From positions 1 through 64,000 of the forward strand of contig NZ_JBNMJV010000012.1 of the NCBI RefSeq assembly GCF_050874005.1: a stretch of DNA of 64,000 nucleotides. Reading direction: 5' to 3'. The position numbers and the translations under genes are program-made. The notes below the pieces were generated by a model. It had not been told where the DNA came from. It saw only the letters and a program-made list of their open reading frames with translations, and did no database searches. Shown in pieces: positions 8,881 through 17,245 of this stretch. Numbering within the stretch: the first letter of the stretch is position 1; each line of letters begins with the position of its first letter. Source of the DNA: Huintestinicola sp050874005 (GTDB lineage Bacteria > Bacillota > Clostridia > Oscillospirales > Ruminococcaceae).

Positions 8881-9735
8881 TTATTCGATTTCGCTTTCAA
8901 TACCTGCCAGATCAAAAAGCCCCTCGCCGTATGAACAGCCGTCCAGCTTCCATACCCCGTCCTCAAGGGCAAGAGTGAAAGTAAACGGAGCAATAATATC
9001 TTCCTCATAACTCCATTCCTCGGCGTCTCCAACTCTTTCACAGCTGTAAGTGACTGAGTTTTCACTCATATCATAGCCCGTAATGCGGCTGTATGACCAG
9101 CCTGCCTGACCTCCGTCACCCGAATTTATGTAAAGCGCCCCGTCAATACCTAAATAATTGCTGGGAGAATTCTGACAAAGCTCGCAGAAGCCCTTTTCCG
9201 TCAGACCGATGCGAGCCATAATAAACTGCTTTGCGGCTTCATAGTCCATAGGAGCGAAAATATCCTTATCCCTGTCGGTGTAATATCCCGAAAACTCACG
9301 ATAACCGCTGTTCACAAGATAAGGCGCAATGCCCGTTATACCGTCAATCTGTAACCACTCGCCGCCAATGTTTTTCCAGTCATATTCTATCCCGAACCCG
9401 AAAAACTCCTCTGCCGCCCGTCCGTAATATTCGCCTGCCATTTTTCCTGCAAGCATAATTTCCTCGAAGCCGGAATTATCGGTAATGATTATCTCGGGTC
9501 TCTCCGACTCGTCGATCAGCCGCATAACGTCCTCGGAGGAAGCGGTCTGAACAGGCTCCTCCGAAATAACAATTTCGGATAACTCGGTTGTGACAATTTC
9601 GGTCTGAATTCCCGTTTCAGACATATCCGTCTCTGGAACAGAAGTGTCCGTGACCTCTTCATTCCCCGTGCCGCAGGAGGAGAGCAATACGCTGCCCGAA
9701 ATGCAGGCACACAGCAAAAGCCCATTTATTTTCAC
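8881..9735 (-). CDS. Putative lipoprotein (284 aa)
   Basis: Starts at GTG 9735 with AAGGAG 10 bases upstream. The N-terminus is a lipoprotein signal peptide: KINGLLLCACISGSVLLSSC, lipobox LSSC, so the cysteine near residue 20 should be lipidated and anchored on the outside of the membrane. Residues 21-70 are a Thr/Glu/Ser-rich linker. The remainder is a globular domain with EYDWKNIGGEWLQIDGI and a repeated tyrosine-rich pattern, without a family I can name. Earlier in-frame starts would overlap prmA and destroy the signal peptide. It lies 13 bases after prmA. Confidence 0.75.
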   Translation of the reverse strand: MKINGLLLCACISGSVLLSSCGTGNEEVTDTSVPETDMSETGIQTEIVTTELSEIVISEEPVQTASSEDVMRLIDESERPEIIITDNSGFEEIMLAGKMAGEYYGRAAEEFFGFGIEYDWKNIGGEWLQIDGITGIAPYLVNSGYREFSGYYTDRDKDIFAPMDYEAAKQFIMARIGLTEKGFCELCQNSPSNYLGIDGALYINSGDGGQAGWSYSRITGYDMSENSVTYSCERVGDAEEWSYEEDIIAPFTFTLALEDGVWKLDGCSYGEGLFDLAGIESEIE

Positions 9736-9748
9736 TCTGTCTCTCTCC

Positions 9749-10720
9749 TTATTTACCCATCTCAAACGCCGCCGCAGCCCAGCCGCCCGACTCACGAAGC
9801 TCGGTGCGGATAAATCCATTTTTCTCCATAGCCTCCATGACCTCGTCACAGCGCTCAATAATGATGCCCGAAATGATTATCTTTCCATGAGGAACAAGGA
9901 ACTGCCCGAAAATAGGAGCCATAGCAATAAGCACGTCCGCCACGATATTCGCCGTAATAAGCTGATATCCGCCGCCTATCTTCTCCCTCAGAGCCTCGTC
10001 GGAAATGATATTACCCGCATAAGTAATATACCTGTCAACGGAAATATGATTTTTCTCCGCATTCTGTCCCGCAATTTTCACGCTGTTAAGGTCAATGTCA
10101 ACCGCACAAGCGCTGTCCGCACCCAGAAGCAGCGCCGCAATTGAAAGAATACCGCTTCCGCAGCCAATGTCAAGCACCCTGTCCTTCTCGGAGAGATTTG
10201 TTTCCAGCATTTCAAGACAAAGCTGAGTGGTGTTGTGCTGACCCGTGCCGAAAGAGGACTCAGGGTCTATCTCCAGGATCGTCCTGTCATCACTTGCATC
10301 ATACTTCTCCCAGGAGGGCTTGATAACCAGCTTTTCGCCAACAGTAAGAGGCTTGAAATACTGTTTCCAGTTGTTAGCCCAGTCCTCCTCACGGACATTT
10401 GAAAGCTCGCATACAAGCCTGCCGAACTTCTTTTCGCTGTCCATAGCCGCAAGCTCCGCCATCTCTGTCTTTACCATAGCCAGCATATCCGCACCCTGAG
10501 AATTATCCGCAAGATAAAAGGTAACGCAGGTCTCGCAGTCCTTTAAATTCATAAGATCGTCGTCAATGTAATCCCAGTTGCCCGTCTTGTCGTTGAGAAA
10601 ATCCTCAAAATCCTTTGCGTCACGTATCTGAAATCCCGTAACGCCCACATTCAGAAGCCTTCCGCAAACAGGGTCAATGCCCTCAGTAGTTGTGTATATA
10701 TTTACCTCAGTCCAGTTCAT
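9749..10720 (-). CDS. prmA: Ribosomal protein L11 methyltransferase
   Basis: SAM-dependent enzyme that trimethylates ribosomal protein L11. The 323-residue protein has the N-terminal substrate domain (MNWTEVNIYTTTEGIDPVCG), the SAM loop DIGCGSGILSIAALLLG near residue 185, and the PrmA motif NIVADVLIAMAP near 250. ATG 10720 is preferred to 10750 because GGGAGG lies 8 bases upstream. It is the first gene after the operon promoter (10769-10797), so it leads the ten-gene unit ending with the barstar-like gene. Confidence 0.95.
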   Translation of the reverse strand: MNWTEVNIYTTTEGIDPVCGRLLNVGVTGFQIRDAKDFEDFLNDKTGNWDYIDDDLMNLKDCETCVTFYLADNSQGADMLAMVKTEMAELAAMDSEKKFGRLVCELSNVREEDWANNWKQYFKPLTVGEKLVIKPSWEKYDASDDRTILEIDPESSFGTGQHNTTQLCLEMLETNLSEKDRVLDIGCGSGILSIAALLLGADSACAVDIDLNSVKIAGQNAEKNHISVDRYITYAGNIISDEALREKIGGGYQLITANIVADVLIAMAPIFGQFLVPHGKIIISGIIIERCDEVMEAMEKNGFIRTELRESGGWAAAAFEMGK

Positions 10721-10768
10721 AATAAATTTCCTCCCGAATTTTTTCATCATAATTATGGTACGTCTCTA

Positions 10769-10797
10769 ATTATACCACAGTATATTTTAATAGTCAA
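10769..10797 (-). promoter_or_regulatory. Promoter of the prmA-ung operon
   Basis: On the minus strand TTGACT (10797-10792) and TATAAT (10774-10769) with exactly 17 bases between them. The -35 box overlaps the last codons of the upstream chemoreceptor-like gene. No terminator was seen before it, so some read-through is possible. Confidence 0.85.
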
Positions 10798-12428
10798 ACC
10801 TTTTGAGCCGTATCGGAGCGTCCGATAACTATCTTTTTCAAAGCCCCCGACTGCTCGGAAAGCATTCTGCCCGAAGCGGCATATTCCTCCGAAGCATTCC
10901 TGCTCAGAAGCACAAAGCCCGATATCTTCTCCATACATTTCTCCGCCGAAGAAAGCGCCTCTGACTGCTTTTCGCAAAGCTGCTCCAGAGCCGCCGCCCT
11001 GCCTGCCATATCCTCCGTATTTTTAAAAGCATCCGAAGCGGAGACGGAAGCAGCAGCAATAGCCTTTGTACCTGTCCCTATCCTCTCGCCGCACAGCTTT
11101 ACTGTCTCAGCCGCCTGAGATGAAGCCTCGGCAGAGCTTAAAGCCAGACTCCTTGCCTCGTCTGCCAGAGCGGCAAGACTTCTGCCCGAGCATTCTCCCT
11201 TTGCCGCATTCATAGCAGCGCTTACCGCCAGCATATTTGCACGGGAAGCAATGTCCGCCGCCGCCTTTGCAAGCCCCTCCATCTCCTCTGCACTATTTCT
11301 TAGCATATCAAGAGCATTTTCCGCATTCCGCAGCTCGCCTGCACAGTCCTCCATAAGCCTTCCGTTTTCCGTTCCAAGGCTCCGGATATTTTCATATGAG
11401 CCGCCGATCTTAGAAATAAGCGAACGTATCTCCCCGAAGCTGCCCGAAAGCCTTTCCGCCGTTGACTCCTGTTCTTCTGCAGCAGCAGAAAGCTCCTCCG
11501 CATTGTCCGATACTCTCAAAGACTCCGCCGAAACGAACTCCGCCGCACGGTTTATCTGAGCGCTTATAAATCTTAGCCTTGCCTTCATCTTTCTGACAGC
11601 AGACAGCACATTTTCGTAACGATAAGGATATTCCCCGTCAGCCGCAGCGTCGGGGTCGCCGTCTGCAAGAATGTTTATGCAGTTAACAGCGTTTGAAATA
11701 GCCTCCTCAGCCTCCGCAAGACGATCGTCCTCTTCCCTTTCGGGTGAAACAGGCTCATATTTGTCCTCGGGAGCAGCCTCGTCCTCAGTCTCCTCCACAA
11801 CATTCTCTCTCAGCTTTTTCTCAATGTACAATGCAATGAACGTGACCGCCGAAATGCCCAGCAGACCCATTCCCACACATACACGTGAATATTTTAAAGC
11901 CCTTGCCGATATCTGAACGGGAACATTTCCGCCCTCTGCGTACAGATCTGCAAGAAGCTTATCCGTATATTCCGCCGCCGCCAGCAGCTTAGGCTGATAC
12001 TCGCTGAAAAAAACATTCCGTGCTATCTTCATATTTCCGCCGCCCACGCTTCCGAAAACAGCGTCTCTCACCTGAGAAGCAGCAATAAGCTCCTCCACAG
12101 GCGCAGCTCCGCTCCATACACCATCTGTATCGTAAAGCAGACTGTCCTCAAGGGCATCAAGCTCGCTCCTTGCCGCTTCTATGTATCCATCTGCCGCAGC
12201 CTCGTCCGAAGAAGCCAGCGCCGCAAGGATATCCCTTTCAGCACCCAGTATATTGTCCCTCGCCGCCAAAATCTGAGTACTGCGTGCGGCAGAGCCTTCC
12301 GAACATTCAGCGTAATAACCACCCAGCTCCCTGACGGCTCTCACAGACACAAGCGCCGTGATCCCGATCATCACCGCCGCAGCGATAAAAGCGCCCAGAA
12401 GCCGTCCGCTTAATTTGTTGCCTTTCAT
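10794..12428 (-). CDS. Methyl-accepting chemotaxis-like protein with degenerate signalling tip (544 aa)
   Basis: Topology of a chemoreceptor: membrane helix at residues 9-29, an extracytoplasmic four-helix domain (about 30-183), a second membrane helix (184-204), an acidic linker and a long alanine-rich coiled coil with the region SAAAEEQESTAERLS typical of receptor cytoplasmic domains. The hairpin tip (about 392-428), which in working receptors reads close to QTNILALNAAVEAARAG, here reads RANMLAVSAAMNAAKGE, losing the conserved Glu and Arg that contact CheA/CheW. It may signal differently or serve as a structural partner. A strong promoter lies at 12476-12504. Confidence 0.8.
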   Translation of the reverse strand: MKGNKLSGRLLGAFIAAAVMIGITALVSVRAVRELGGYYAECSEGSAARSTQILAARDNILGAERDILAALASSDEAAADGYIEAARSELDALEDSLLYDTDGVWSGAAPVEELIAASQVRDAVFGSVGGGNMKIARNVFFSEYQPKLLAAAEYTDKLLADLYAEGGNVPVQISARALKYSRVCVGMGLLGISAVTFIALYIEKKLRENVVEETEDEAAPEDKYEPVSPEREEDDRLAEAEEAISNAVNCINILADGDPDAAADGEYPYRYENVLSAVRKMKARLRFISAQINRAAEFVSAESLRVSDNAEELSAAAEEQESTAERLSGSFGEIRSLISKIGGSYENIRSLGTENGRLMEDCAGELRNAENALDMLRNSAEEMEGLAKAAADIASRANMLAVSAAMNAAKGECSGRSLAALADEARSLALSSAEASSQAAETVKLCGERIGTGTKAIAAASVSASDAFKNTEDMAGRAAALEQLCEKQSEALSSAEKCMEKISGFVLLSRNASEEYAASGRMLSEQSGALKKIVIGRSDTAQKV

Positions 12429-12475
12429 TTTATTCCCGTCTTTCCGATATAAAATTTTTATGCGAATTTACTGAA

Positions 12476-12504
12476 ATTATAACACATTTTGCCGAAACCG
12501 TCAA
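12476..12504 (-). promoter_or_regulatory. Promoter of the degenerate chemoreceptor gene
   Basis: Minus strand TTGACG (12504-12499), a 17-base spacer and TATAAT (12481-12476), about 48 bases before the start codon. The rest of the 12505-12647 gap holds only the leader of mscS: a TATAAT at 12606-12611 without a clear -35 box, and the RBS AAAGGA. Confidence 0.82.
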
Positions 12505-12647
12505 GGGCGCAGGGATTTTCCGACTGTCCGTCACGAGAAAATTTCATCTGATTTTTATTTGATGTATATTCACATTCTGTCCACTTATCCGTATAAAAAA
12601 ATCATTATAATTTATCTTGGATATTTTAAGAAAGGACTGACCGAAAT

Positions 12648-13556
12648 ATGGAAGAAACAATTATCGAAACCACCGCCCCCGCCATTGTCAGCGAAGCGGA
12701 AAACGTAATGGAAGCCGTTTCCAGCGGCACTGTTGACAGCACAGTTCTAAAAAGCTTTTACGACGCACTTATCGCCTATCTCCCCACCGTAGTAACAGCG
12801 ATAATCATCTACATCGCAGGCAAGATAATCGCAAAAATACTTCTCCACATCATCGACAAGGCAATGGGCAGGAGCCGTATAGACGAGACAGCCCAGGGCT
12901 TTCTCCGCTCCCTCATCGGCATAATCTTCACCGCCTTTGTGATAGTCATAACCCTGTCCACTCTCGGAATACCTATGACCTCCATCATAACCACCATAGG
13001 CGCAGCAGGCGTAGCCGTGGCACTCGCCCTGCAAAACAGCCTTTCCAATGTGGCAGGCGGCTTTCTTATACTTATGAACAAGCCCTTTGTCAAGGGTGAT
13101 TTTATAAGCACCAACGGTAATGAGGGCACCGTGGAGGATATCAGTATCCTCTCCACCAAGCTCCTCACCGTAGACAATAAGGTCATCTACATACCCAACA
13201 GTATGATATCCGGCAATACTTTAATTAACTACAGCAGAGAGGAAAAGCGCCGTGTAGACCTGAAATTCAGCATTGCCTACGAGGAAGATTTCAAAGAAGC
13301 CATAAAAATAATAAGCGGCGTTATCGCCGAGCATAAGCTCATTCTGTCCGAGGACGCACCATTTGTCCGTGTTTCCGACCTTTCCGCAAGCTCTGTTGAC
13401 ATCACCGTAAGGGTCTGGACAAAGACCCCCGATTACTGGACAGTCTATTTCGACCTTATCGAGCAGGTCAAATCCGCCTTTGACCAAAACGGCATCGAGA
13501 TACCCTACTCCAAGCTTGACGTTAATCTCAAAGACAAAGCTTCAAAGGCTGTATAA
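12648..13556 (+). CDS. mscS: Small-conductance mechanosensitive channel, MscS family
   Basis: Osmotic safety valve in the cytoplasmic membrane that opens on membrane tension. The 302 residues show three membrane helices (about 45-65, 85-107, 112-135). The pore helix contains GAAGVAVALALQNSLSNVAGG, the Gly/Ala-packed TM3 of MscS, followed by the beta domain FVKGDFISTNGNEGTVEDI and a C-terminal alpha/beta cage. The first 40 residues are acidic and low in complexity, an extra N-terminal tail. Start ATG has AAAGGA upstream. It stands alone and convergent with the XRE gene. Confidence 0.94.
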   Translation: MEETIIETTAPAIVSEAENVMEAVSSGTVDSTVLKSFYDALIAYLPTVVTAIIIYIAGKIIAKILLHIIDKAMGRSRIDETAQGFLRSLIGIIFTAFVIVITLSTLGIPMTSIITTIGAAGVAVALALQNSLSNVAGGFLILMNKPFVKGDFISTNGNEGTVEDISILSTKLLTVDNKVIYIPNSMISGNTLINYSREEKRRVDLKFSIAYEEDFKEAIKIISGVIAEHKLILSEDAPFVRVSDLSASSVDITVRVWTKTPDYWTVYFDLIEQVKSAFDQNGIEIPYSKLDVNLKDKASKAV

Positions 13557-13619
13557 TAATTATAGCACATTTATTCTGATTTGTCAAGCATTTTCAAAAA
13601 AATTGTTTCACCGCACAAC

Positions 13620-13659
13620 AAACCGCCTTGTGAAGCCGTTCATCTTCACAAGGCGGTTT
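13620..13659. terminator. Long perfect hairpin between convergent genes
   Basis: A 16-bp perfect stem (13620-13635 with 13644-13659) and an 8-base loop between mscS (+) and the XRE regulator (-). There is no long T run on either side, so it may work as a bidirectional stabiliser or factor-assisted terminator. Confidence 0.65.
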
Positions 13660-13694
13660 GCTCATACAGTAATCATAAAGCGCTGTCTGTCAGA

Positions 13695-14210
13695 TCACAT
13701 ATCCTGTCCCCGGTCTTTCCCGATCAGACGAAGCTTCAGAGCACGAAGCTTTGCCATATAACGAGAATTATATATCACTCCCAGAATAAGCACACCTGTC
13801 ATTATACCGAGGCACAGTCCCGAAAGAAAATCAAACTCCTCTCCTGCGTCTGAAAAAAGCAGTATCATATATGCTGCATCTGCAATAAGACCTGCAATGA
13901 AGAAATAAAATATCTTTCTTGAGAAATCCATTTTTTTCATATTGCTGTAATCAGCCGCCTTGAGAACAGTTTCTCTTGTTTCCTTATCCATCTGTACATC
14001 TTTCCTTTCACCGTCTAAAATTTCCCGCAGCTCTACATTGTAGTAGTCTGCAAGCTGAATGAGAATATCCAGGTCGGGCAGATTAGTACCCGTTTCCCAG
14101 CGTGAAACGCTTCTGTTGGAAACGCCCGTCAGCTCTGCCAGCTGCTCCTGAGTAATTCCTTTTTCCTTCCGCAGCTCTCTGAGAAAGCTGCCTATCTTCT
14201 TCTGATCCAA
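13695..14210 (-). CDS. XRE-family regulator with two membrane helices (171 aa)
   Basis: N-terminal HTH of the Cro/C1 type (residues 5-60: LRELRKEKGITQEQLAELTG, then VSNRSVSRWETGTNLP), then a linker and two membrane helices (about 106-125 and 133-152: FFIAGLIADAAYMILLF, LCLGIMTGVLILGVIY). Such proteins are thought to be membrane-tethered transcription factors common in gut Firmicutes. I use the TTG at 14210 as start because the upstream in-frame TTG lies within the ribosome-binding site itself (AGGAGG 7 bases before 14210), and family members typically begin M-D/N-Q-x-K-I-G. Target genes are not evident. Confidence 0.82.
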   Translation of the reverse strand: MDQKKIGSFLRELRKEKGITQEQLAELTGVSNRSVSRWETGTNLPDLDILIQLADYYNVELREILDGERKDVQMDKETRETVLKAADYSNMKKMDFSRKIFYFFIAGLIADAAYMILLFSDAGEEFDFLSGLCLGIMTGVLILGVIYNSRYMAKLRALKLRLIGKDRGQDM

Positions 14211-14233
14211 TTCGGGACCTCCTTTCAATTCTC

Positions 14234-14262
14234 ATCATATCAGACGGATCGGAAAATGTACA
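14234..14262 (-). promoter_or_regulatory. Probable promoter of the XRE gene
   Basis: Minus strand TGTACA (14262-14257), 17-base spacer, TATGAT (14239-14234). The -35 box is weak (4 of 6), so the call is tentative. Confidence 0.45.
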
Positions 14263-14333
14263 GGACACATTGCGGGAAATACGTATTTTCATCCTGTTCC
14301 CGCCGAATGTCTATAAAAAATTTGCCAAAGCAC

Positions 14334-14362
14334 TTGACAAACAGAAAATAATATTATATTAT
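14334..14362 (+). promoter_or_regulatory. Promoter of the DUF2812-PadR operon
   Basis: TTGACA (14334-14339) and TATTAT (14357-14362) with a 17-base spacer, 51 bases before the first gene. The operator at 14371-14382 lies over the expected transcription start. Confidence 0.75.
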
Positions 14363-14370
14363 TACGTCAT

Positions 14371-14382
14371 ACGATATATCGT
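14371..14382. promoter_or_regulatory. Palindromic operator, probably for PadR
   Basis: ACGATATATCGT is a perfect 12-bp palindrome, flanked by CGTCAT on the left and GACG on the right, which extends the dyad with one base out of register. PadR-like repressors of Firmicutes often bind similar AT-centred ATAC/GTAT dyads and repress their own operon. The position over the transcription start suggests autoregulation. Confidence 0.6.
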
Positions 14383-14412
14383 GACGCATAATATCAGAAA
14401 GGGAGAGACCTT

Positions 14413-15075
14413 ATGAAATATGATTTCACAATGACAATGGCAAAGCTTTCCGCCGAGGAACTGGCAAGGCGTATTGAGGAAAAATATGCGAAGGGCTGGG
14501 AGCTTTATGCCGTCAGATACGACTGTGCTTCGTTTATCAGATCGACCCCCAAAAAGATCACAGCCTATGTAGAGCTTGGAGAATCCCCCGACGATGAGAA
14601 AAAAAGTCTCTACAAGGATTTCGGCTGGGAATATGTAACAGGCTCTGCTCTTTACAGCGTTTACATAAACGACTCAGACAGCCCCTATCCCGTCCATACC
14701 GACCTCAGAGAAGCTGCCAAAAGCACTGTGCAGGCAGCGTATTCATCTATCGGTATTTTCCTGAGCTTCTTTCTTTGCTATATGCTTATAAATCTTGGCG
14801 CCGCATTTTATTATTATTGCCGCCAAAGCCTCGGAGTCCTTGCATCCTTTGTAATATTTGATATCCCATATCTGCTGTACAGCTTTTATTATATCGCAAG
14901 GATCGCAAAAGCCGGCGTTAATGCAGCCTCGGAGCTATCGGAAAAATGCGGTCAGAGCACAGAAAGGCTGCAGCGTTTTTACAAGCTGTCCATCATACTG
15001 TCCGTTTGCTTTCTTATCATTACCGAAGTGATATGCGTGTGGGCTGTGTGCAGCGTATTATCGGAAATTATTTAA
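14413..15075 (+). CDS. DUF2812-like membrane protein (220 aa)
   Basis: The cytoplasmic N-terminal 90 residues contain EEKYAKGWELYAV and YKDFGWEYV, which resemble DUF2812 proteins. Three membrane helices follow (about 116-138, 145-168, 196-217). DUF2812 genes are regularly next to a PadR repressor, and their function is unknown. RBS is AAGGGAGAGACC. It is first in a two-gene operon; here PadR comes second, whereas it is often first. It might be an envelope-stress or antimicrobial-response protein, but the sequence does not show this. Confidence 0.72.
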   Translation: MKYDFTMTMAKLSAEELARRIEEKYAKGWELYAVRYDCASFIRSTPKKITAYVELGESPDDEKKSLYKDFGWEYVTGSALYSVYINDSDSPYPVHTDLREAAKSTVQAAYSSIGIFLSFFLCYMLINLGAAFYYYCRQSLGVLASFVIFDIPYLLYSFYYIARIAKAGVNAASELSEKCGQSTERLQRFYKLSIILSVCFLIITEVICVWAVCSVLSEII

Positions 15076-15088
15076 GGAGAGCTTTGAA

Positions 15089-15412
15089 ATGCCAAACACA
15101 TCTGAACCTATGACCGAAGCAATGTATTATATACTGCTTGCCCTGTACAGCCCAAATCACGGCTATGCCATAATGCAGGAGATAGAAAAAATATCAGGCG
15201 GACGTGTAAAAATGGGTCCTGGAACCCTTTACGGAGTGCTTACAAGGCTTGTTAAAAACGGGCTTATTGAAATGGTTGACAGCGACAGCAGACGAAAGAT
15301 TTATAAGATCACTCCCGAGGGCGAAGCCGTCCTGAAAGCAGAATTTGAAAGGCTTGAAAAAATGGTCAGCGACGGAAAAGGGATACTGAATGACAAGGGT
15401 CAGCCCTTGTGA
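15089..15412 (+). CDS. PadR-family transcriptional regulator (107 aa)
   Basis: Winged-helix repressor: MTEAMYYILLALYSPNHGYAIMQEI, then GPGTLYGVLTRLVKNGLI and the wing RRKIYKITPEGEAVL. This is the short PadR subfamily 2 length, which dimerises through the C-terminal helix. RBS AAGGAGAG lies 10 bases upstream and the gene starts 13 bases after the DUF2812-like gene. It probably represses this operon through the palindrome at 14371-14382. Its 3' end overlaps the convergent DUF4186 gene by 13 bases. Confidence 0.9.
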   Translation: MPNTSEPMTEAMYYILLALYSPNHGYAIMQEIEKISGGRVKMGPGTLYGVLTRLVKNGLIEMVDSDSRRKIYKITPEGEAVLKAEFERLEKMVSDGKGILNDKGQPL

Positions 15413-15759
15413 TATTCCCGCTCAATCCACGTCATAAGGAGCTTTACTATCCTCTCCTGCTCATTTTCAGTCAGCGCCCTGCCTTTGGGCACACGGTACC
15501 ACTTTTCAAGGCACCCCCTGCAGCAGCAGGCGCAGGCGTGCTGAGCGATGAAAACGGGGTGTCCCCTCATAGGAGTCTGCTTCCCGTCATTTGGTATATC
15601 CGCAGGCGCAAGACGACTTGCAATAAAGTCCCTACAATGCCTGCGGACAGTCTCCATTCCCACCCTGTCAATGTATGCGATATCCTTCGCAGACAGATGA
15701 AACCTTGCCCGGAAATCAGACCTTTTAAGCTTCATAAGAGCCTCGTCAACGGTCTGCAT
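15400..15759 (-). CDS. DUF4186 family protein (119 aa)
   Basis: Small soluble protein matching DUF4186: FRARFHLSAKDIAYIDRVG, the conserved core DGKQTPMRGHPVFIAQHACA, and CCRGCLEKWYRVPKG. The Cys/His set (AQHACACCCRGCLEKW) could hold a metal. Function unknown; the family occurs widely as a single-copy gene. It is 4 bases downstream of a DUF3592 gene and may be in its transcript. Confidence 0.8.
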   Translation of the reverse strand: MQTVDEALMKLKRSDFRARFHLSAKDIAYIDRVGMETVRRHCRDFIASRLAPADIPNDGKQTPMRGHPVFIAQHACACCCRGCLEKWYRVPKGRALTENEQERIVKLLMTWIEREYHKG

Positions 15760-15763
15760 ACCC

Positions 15764-16438
15764 TCACTTCTCTCTTGAAACGTAATATTTTTCGGGAGTC
15801 TTTTCTATATCCACATATACCTTTACCCGATATCCCGGAGCATAGGGATTGGCGTCAGGGGAATAAGGCTCGCTTTTAAACCTCCGTTCATTTCCGAAAG
15901 CGTCTGTGTAAACAAATACGGAACAGTTATACTCCACCTCGTTCACCGAATAGCCCGACTTCTCCTCATTCGAGTAATAGGCGTAAACATATTTATCCTC
16001 GTCAATGAGTCTGTTTATGTAAATGCTTCTTTTAAGCTCGTGACCCATAAGCCCCACGCCAATGCCGCCGAATGCAAGCATCAGCACCCACGACAATACC
16101 GAAAGCAAAACAGAATGGCTTTGGCTGTACGATGGAGCGTCGGGATCCACATAGATCTCCACCGTATCCCCTTTTTTCATTCCCGTGATGTAGTAGCTGA
16201 GCTTATCCGAGTATCTTTCGCCTTCGTATTCATACTCAATGAAAACCCTGTGTTTTGTCTCGTCATCATCGGTGTAGCTCTCGATATCGGTTATACGGGC
16301 GGCAACGGGCACAGCCGTTTCTTTAAACTCCTTCCAGCTTTTAAATTCCTTAACCGATGCCAACAAAGTGATAAGGGCAAATACAAAAAATAATCCGCCG
16401 ATCGCCATATATGTAAAATTCCACTTATAACGCTCCAT
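15764..16438 (-). CDS. DUF3592 membrane protein, copy 1 (224 aa)
   Basis: Begins MERYKWNFTYMAIGGLFFVF. First membrane helix at about 9-30, then a beta domain (RVFIEYEYEGERYSDKLSYY, GMKKGDTVEIYVDPDAPS) typical of DUF3592, a second helix (about 120-142), and a C-terminal beta domain ending KTPEKYYVSREK. DUF3592 proteins are thought to sit in the membrane with beta domains on one side; their role is unknown. GGAGGG lies 8 bases before ATG 16438. It is a tandem paralogue of the next gene, with the same start and end motifs. Confidence 0.82.
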   Translation of the reverse strand: MERYKWNFTYMAIGGLFFVFALITLLASVKEFKSWKEFKETAVPVAARITDIESYTDDDETKHRVFIEYEYEGERYSDKLSYYITGMKKGDTVEIYVDPDAPSYSQSHSVLLSVLSWVLMLAFGGIGVGLMGHELKRSIYINRLIDEDKYVYAYYSNEEKSGYSVNEVEYNCSVFVYTDAFGNERRFKSEPYSPDANPYAPGYRVKVYVDIEKTPEKYYVSREK

Positions 16439-16485
16439 AATTTTTACCCTCCGAAAGATCTGCAAAGCCGCAGTCAGCGAAAACG

Positions 16486-17172
16486 TCACTTCTCTCTTGA
16501 AACGTAATACTTCCCCGGATCCTTTTCCATATCCACATAGACCTTCATAGTGTCGCCCTGAATATATGGACGGGAGCTTGGGTGATGCGGCTCGCCCTTA
16601 AACACCATTTTTCGTCCCGAACCGTCATCATAGACAAATACCGATTGGTCATACCGCACCTTGTTCACCGTTACATTTGCCTTTTCCTCGTGTGAGTAAT
16701 TTGCATAAATGAATTTGTCCTCTGCAATTAGCCTGTTGACGATAACGCTTCTTCTGATCTCGTGACCTAAAAAGCCTGCCCCGATGCCGCCGAATATAAG
16801 CGCAAACAGACCCATTATTCCGGAAACTAAATACGGCTTGCTGCGGCTGTCTGAGGGGCGTTCGGGATCAACATATATCTCCACATCGTCCCCCTCTTTC
16901 ATTCCCGAGGTGTAATAATCAAGCTCATCAGAATAGGTAACACCTTCATATTCATACTCAACAAAAACATCGTGATATGTCTTTTTCTTCTTGCCTCTCC
17001 GCTCGGTGTGGGTATCAATGTCGGTTATTGTGGCATTAACCGACACAGCGTCCTTTCTGAACTCCTCCCAGCCCGCAATGTTCGCAGCCGCAATTATCAC
17101 AAATATTACCCCGAACAGAAAAAATATCACTCCGATAAATGTAAACGGAAAACTCCACTTGTATCGCTCCAT
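16486..17172 (-). CDS. DUF3592 membrane protein, copy 2 (228 aa)
   Basis: Same architecture as its downstream neighbour: MERYKWSFPFTFIGVIFFLF, beta domain with VFVEYEYEGVTYSDELDYY and GMKEGDDVEIYVDPERPS, a second helix near 120-140, and the same tail KDPGKYYVSREK. The pair are about half identical and must come from a tandem duplication. GGAGG stands 5 bases before ATG 17172. The ilvE terminator (17183-17222) overlaps its leader, so it has its own weak promoter or is expressed by read-through. Confidence 0.82.
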   Translation of the reverse strand: MERYKWSFPFTFIGVIFFLFGVIFVIIAAANIAGWEEFRKDAVSVNATITDIDTHTERRGKKKKTYHDVFVEYEYEGVTYSDELDYYTSGMKEGDDVEIYVDPERPSDSRSKPYLVSGIMGLFALIFGGIGAGFLGHEIRRSVIVNRLIAEDKFIYANYSHEEKANVTVNKVRYDQSVFVYDDGSGRKMVFKGEPHHPSSRPYIQGDTMKVYVDMEKDPGKYYVSREK

Positions 17173-17182
17173 AATTCCTCCG

Positions 17183-17222
17183 AAAAAATGCCCGCAGGCT
17201 CCATATGCGGAAAGTGCGGGCA
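17183..17222 (-). terminator. Terminator of ilvE
   Basis: On the minus strand TGCCCGCA (17222-17215) pairs with TGCGGGCA (17196-17189), followed by TTTTTT. It ends just before the ribosome-binding site of the DUF3592 gene, so termination here would also set that gene's expression. Confidence 0.75.
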
Positions 17223-17245
17223 ATAATAATTTTTAAATGTAAATT

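Noticed and set aside
12578..12611. Strong promoter for mscS
   Set aside because: A TATAAT is present, but no -35 box lies at the right distance, so it is not listed as a feature.
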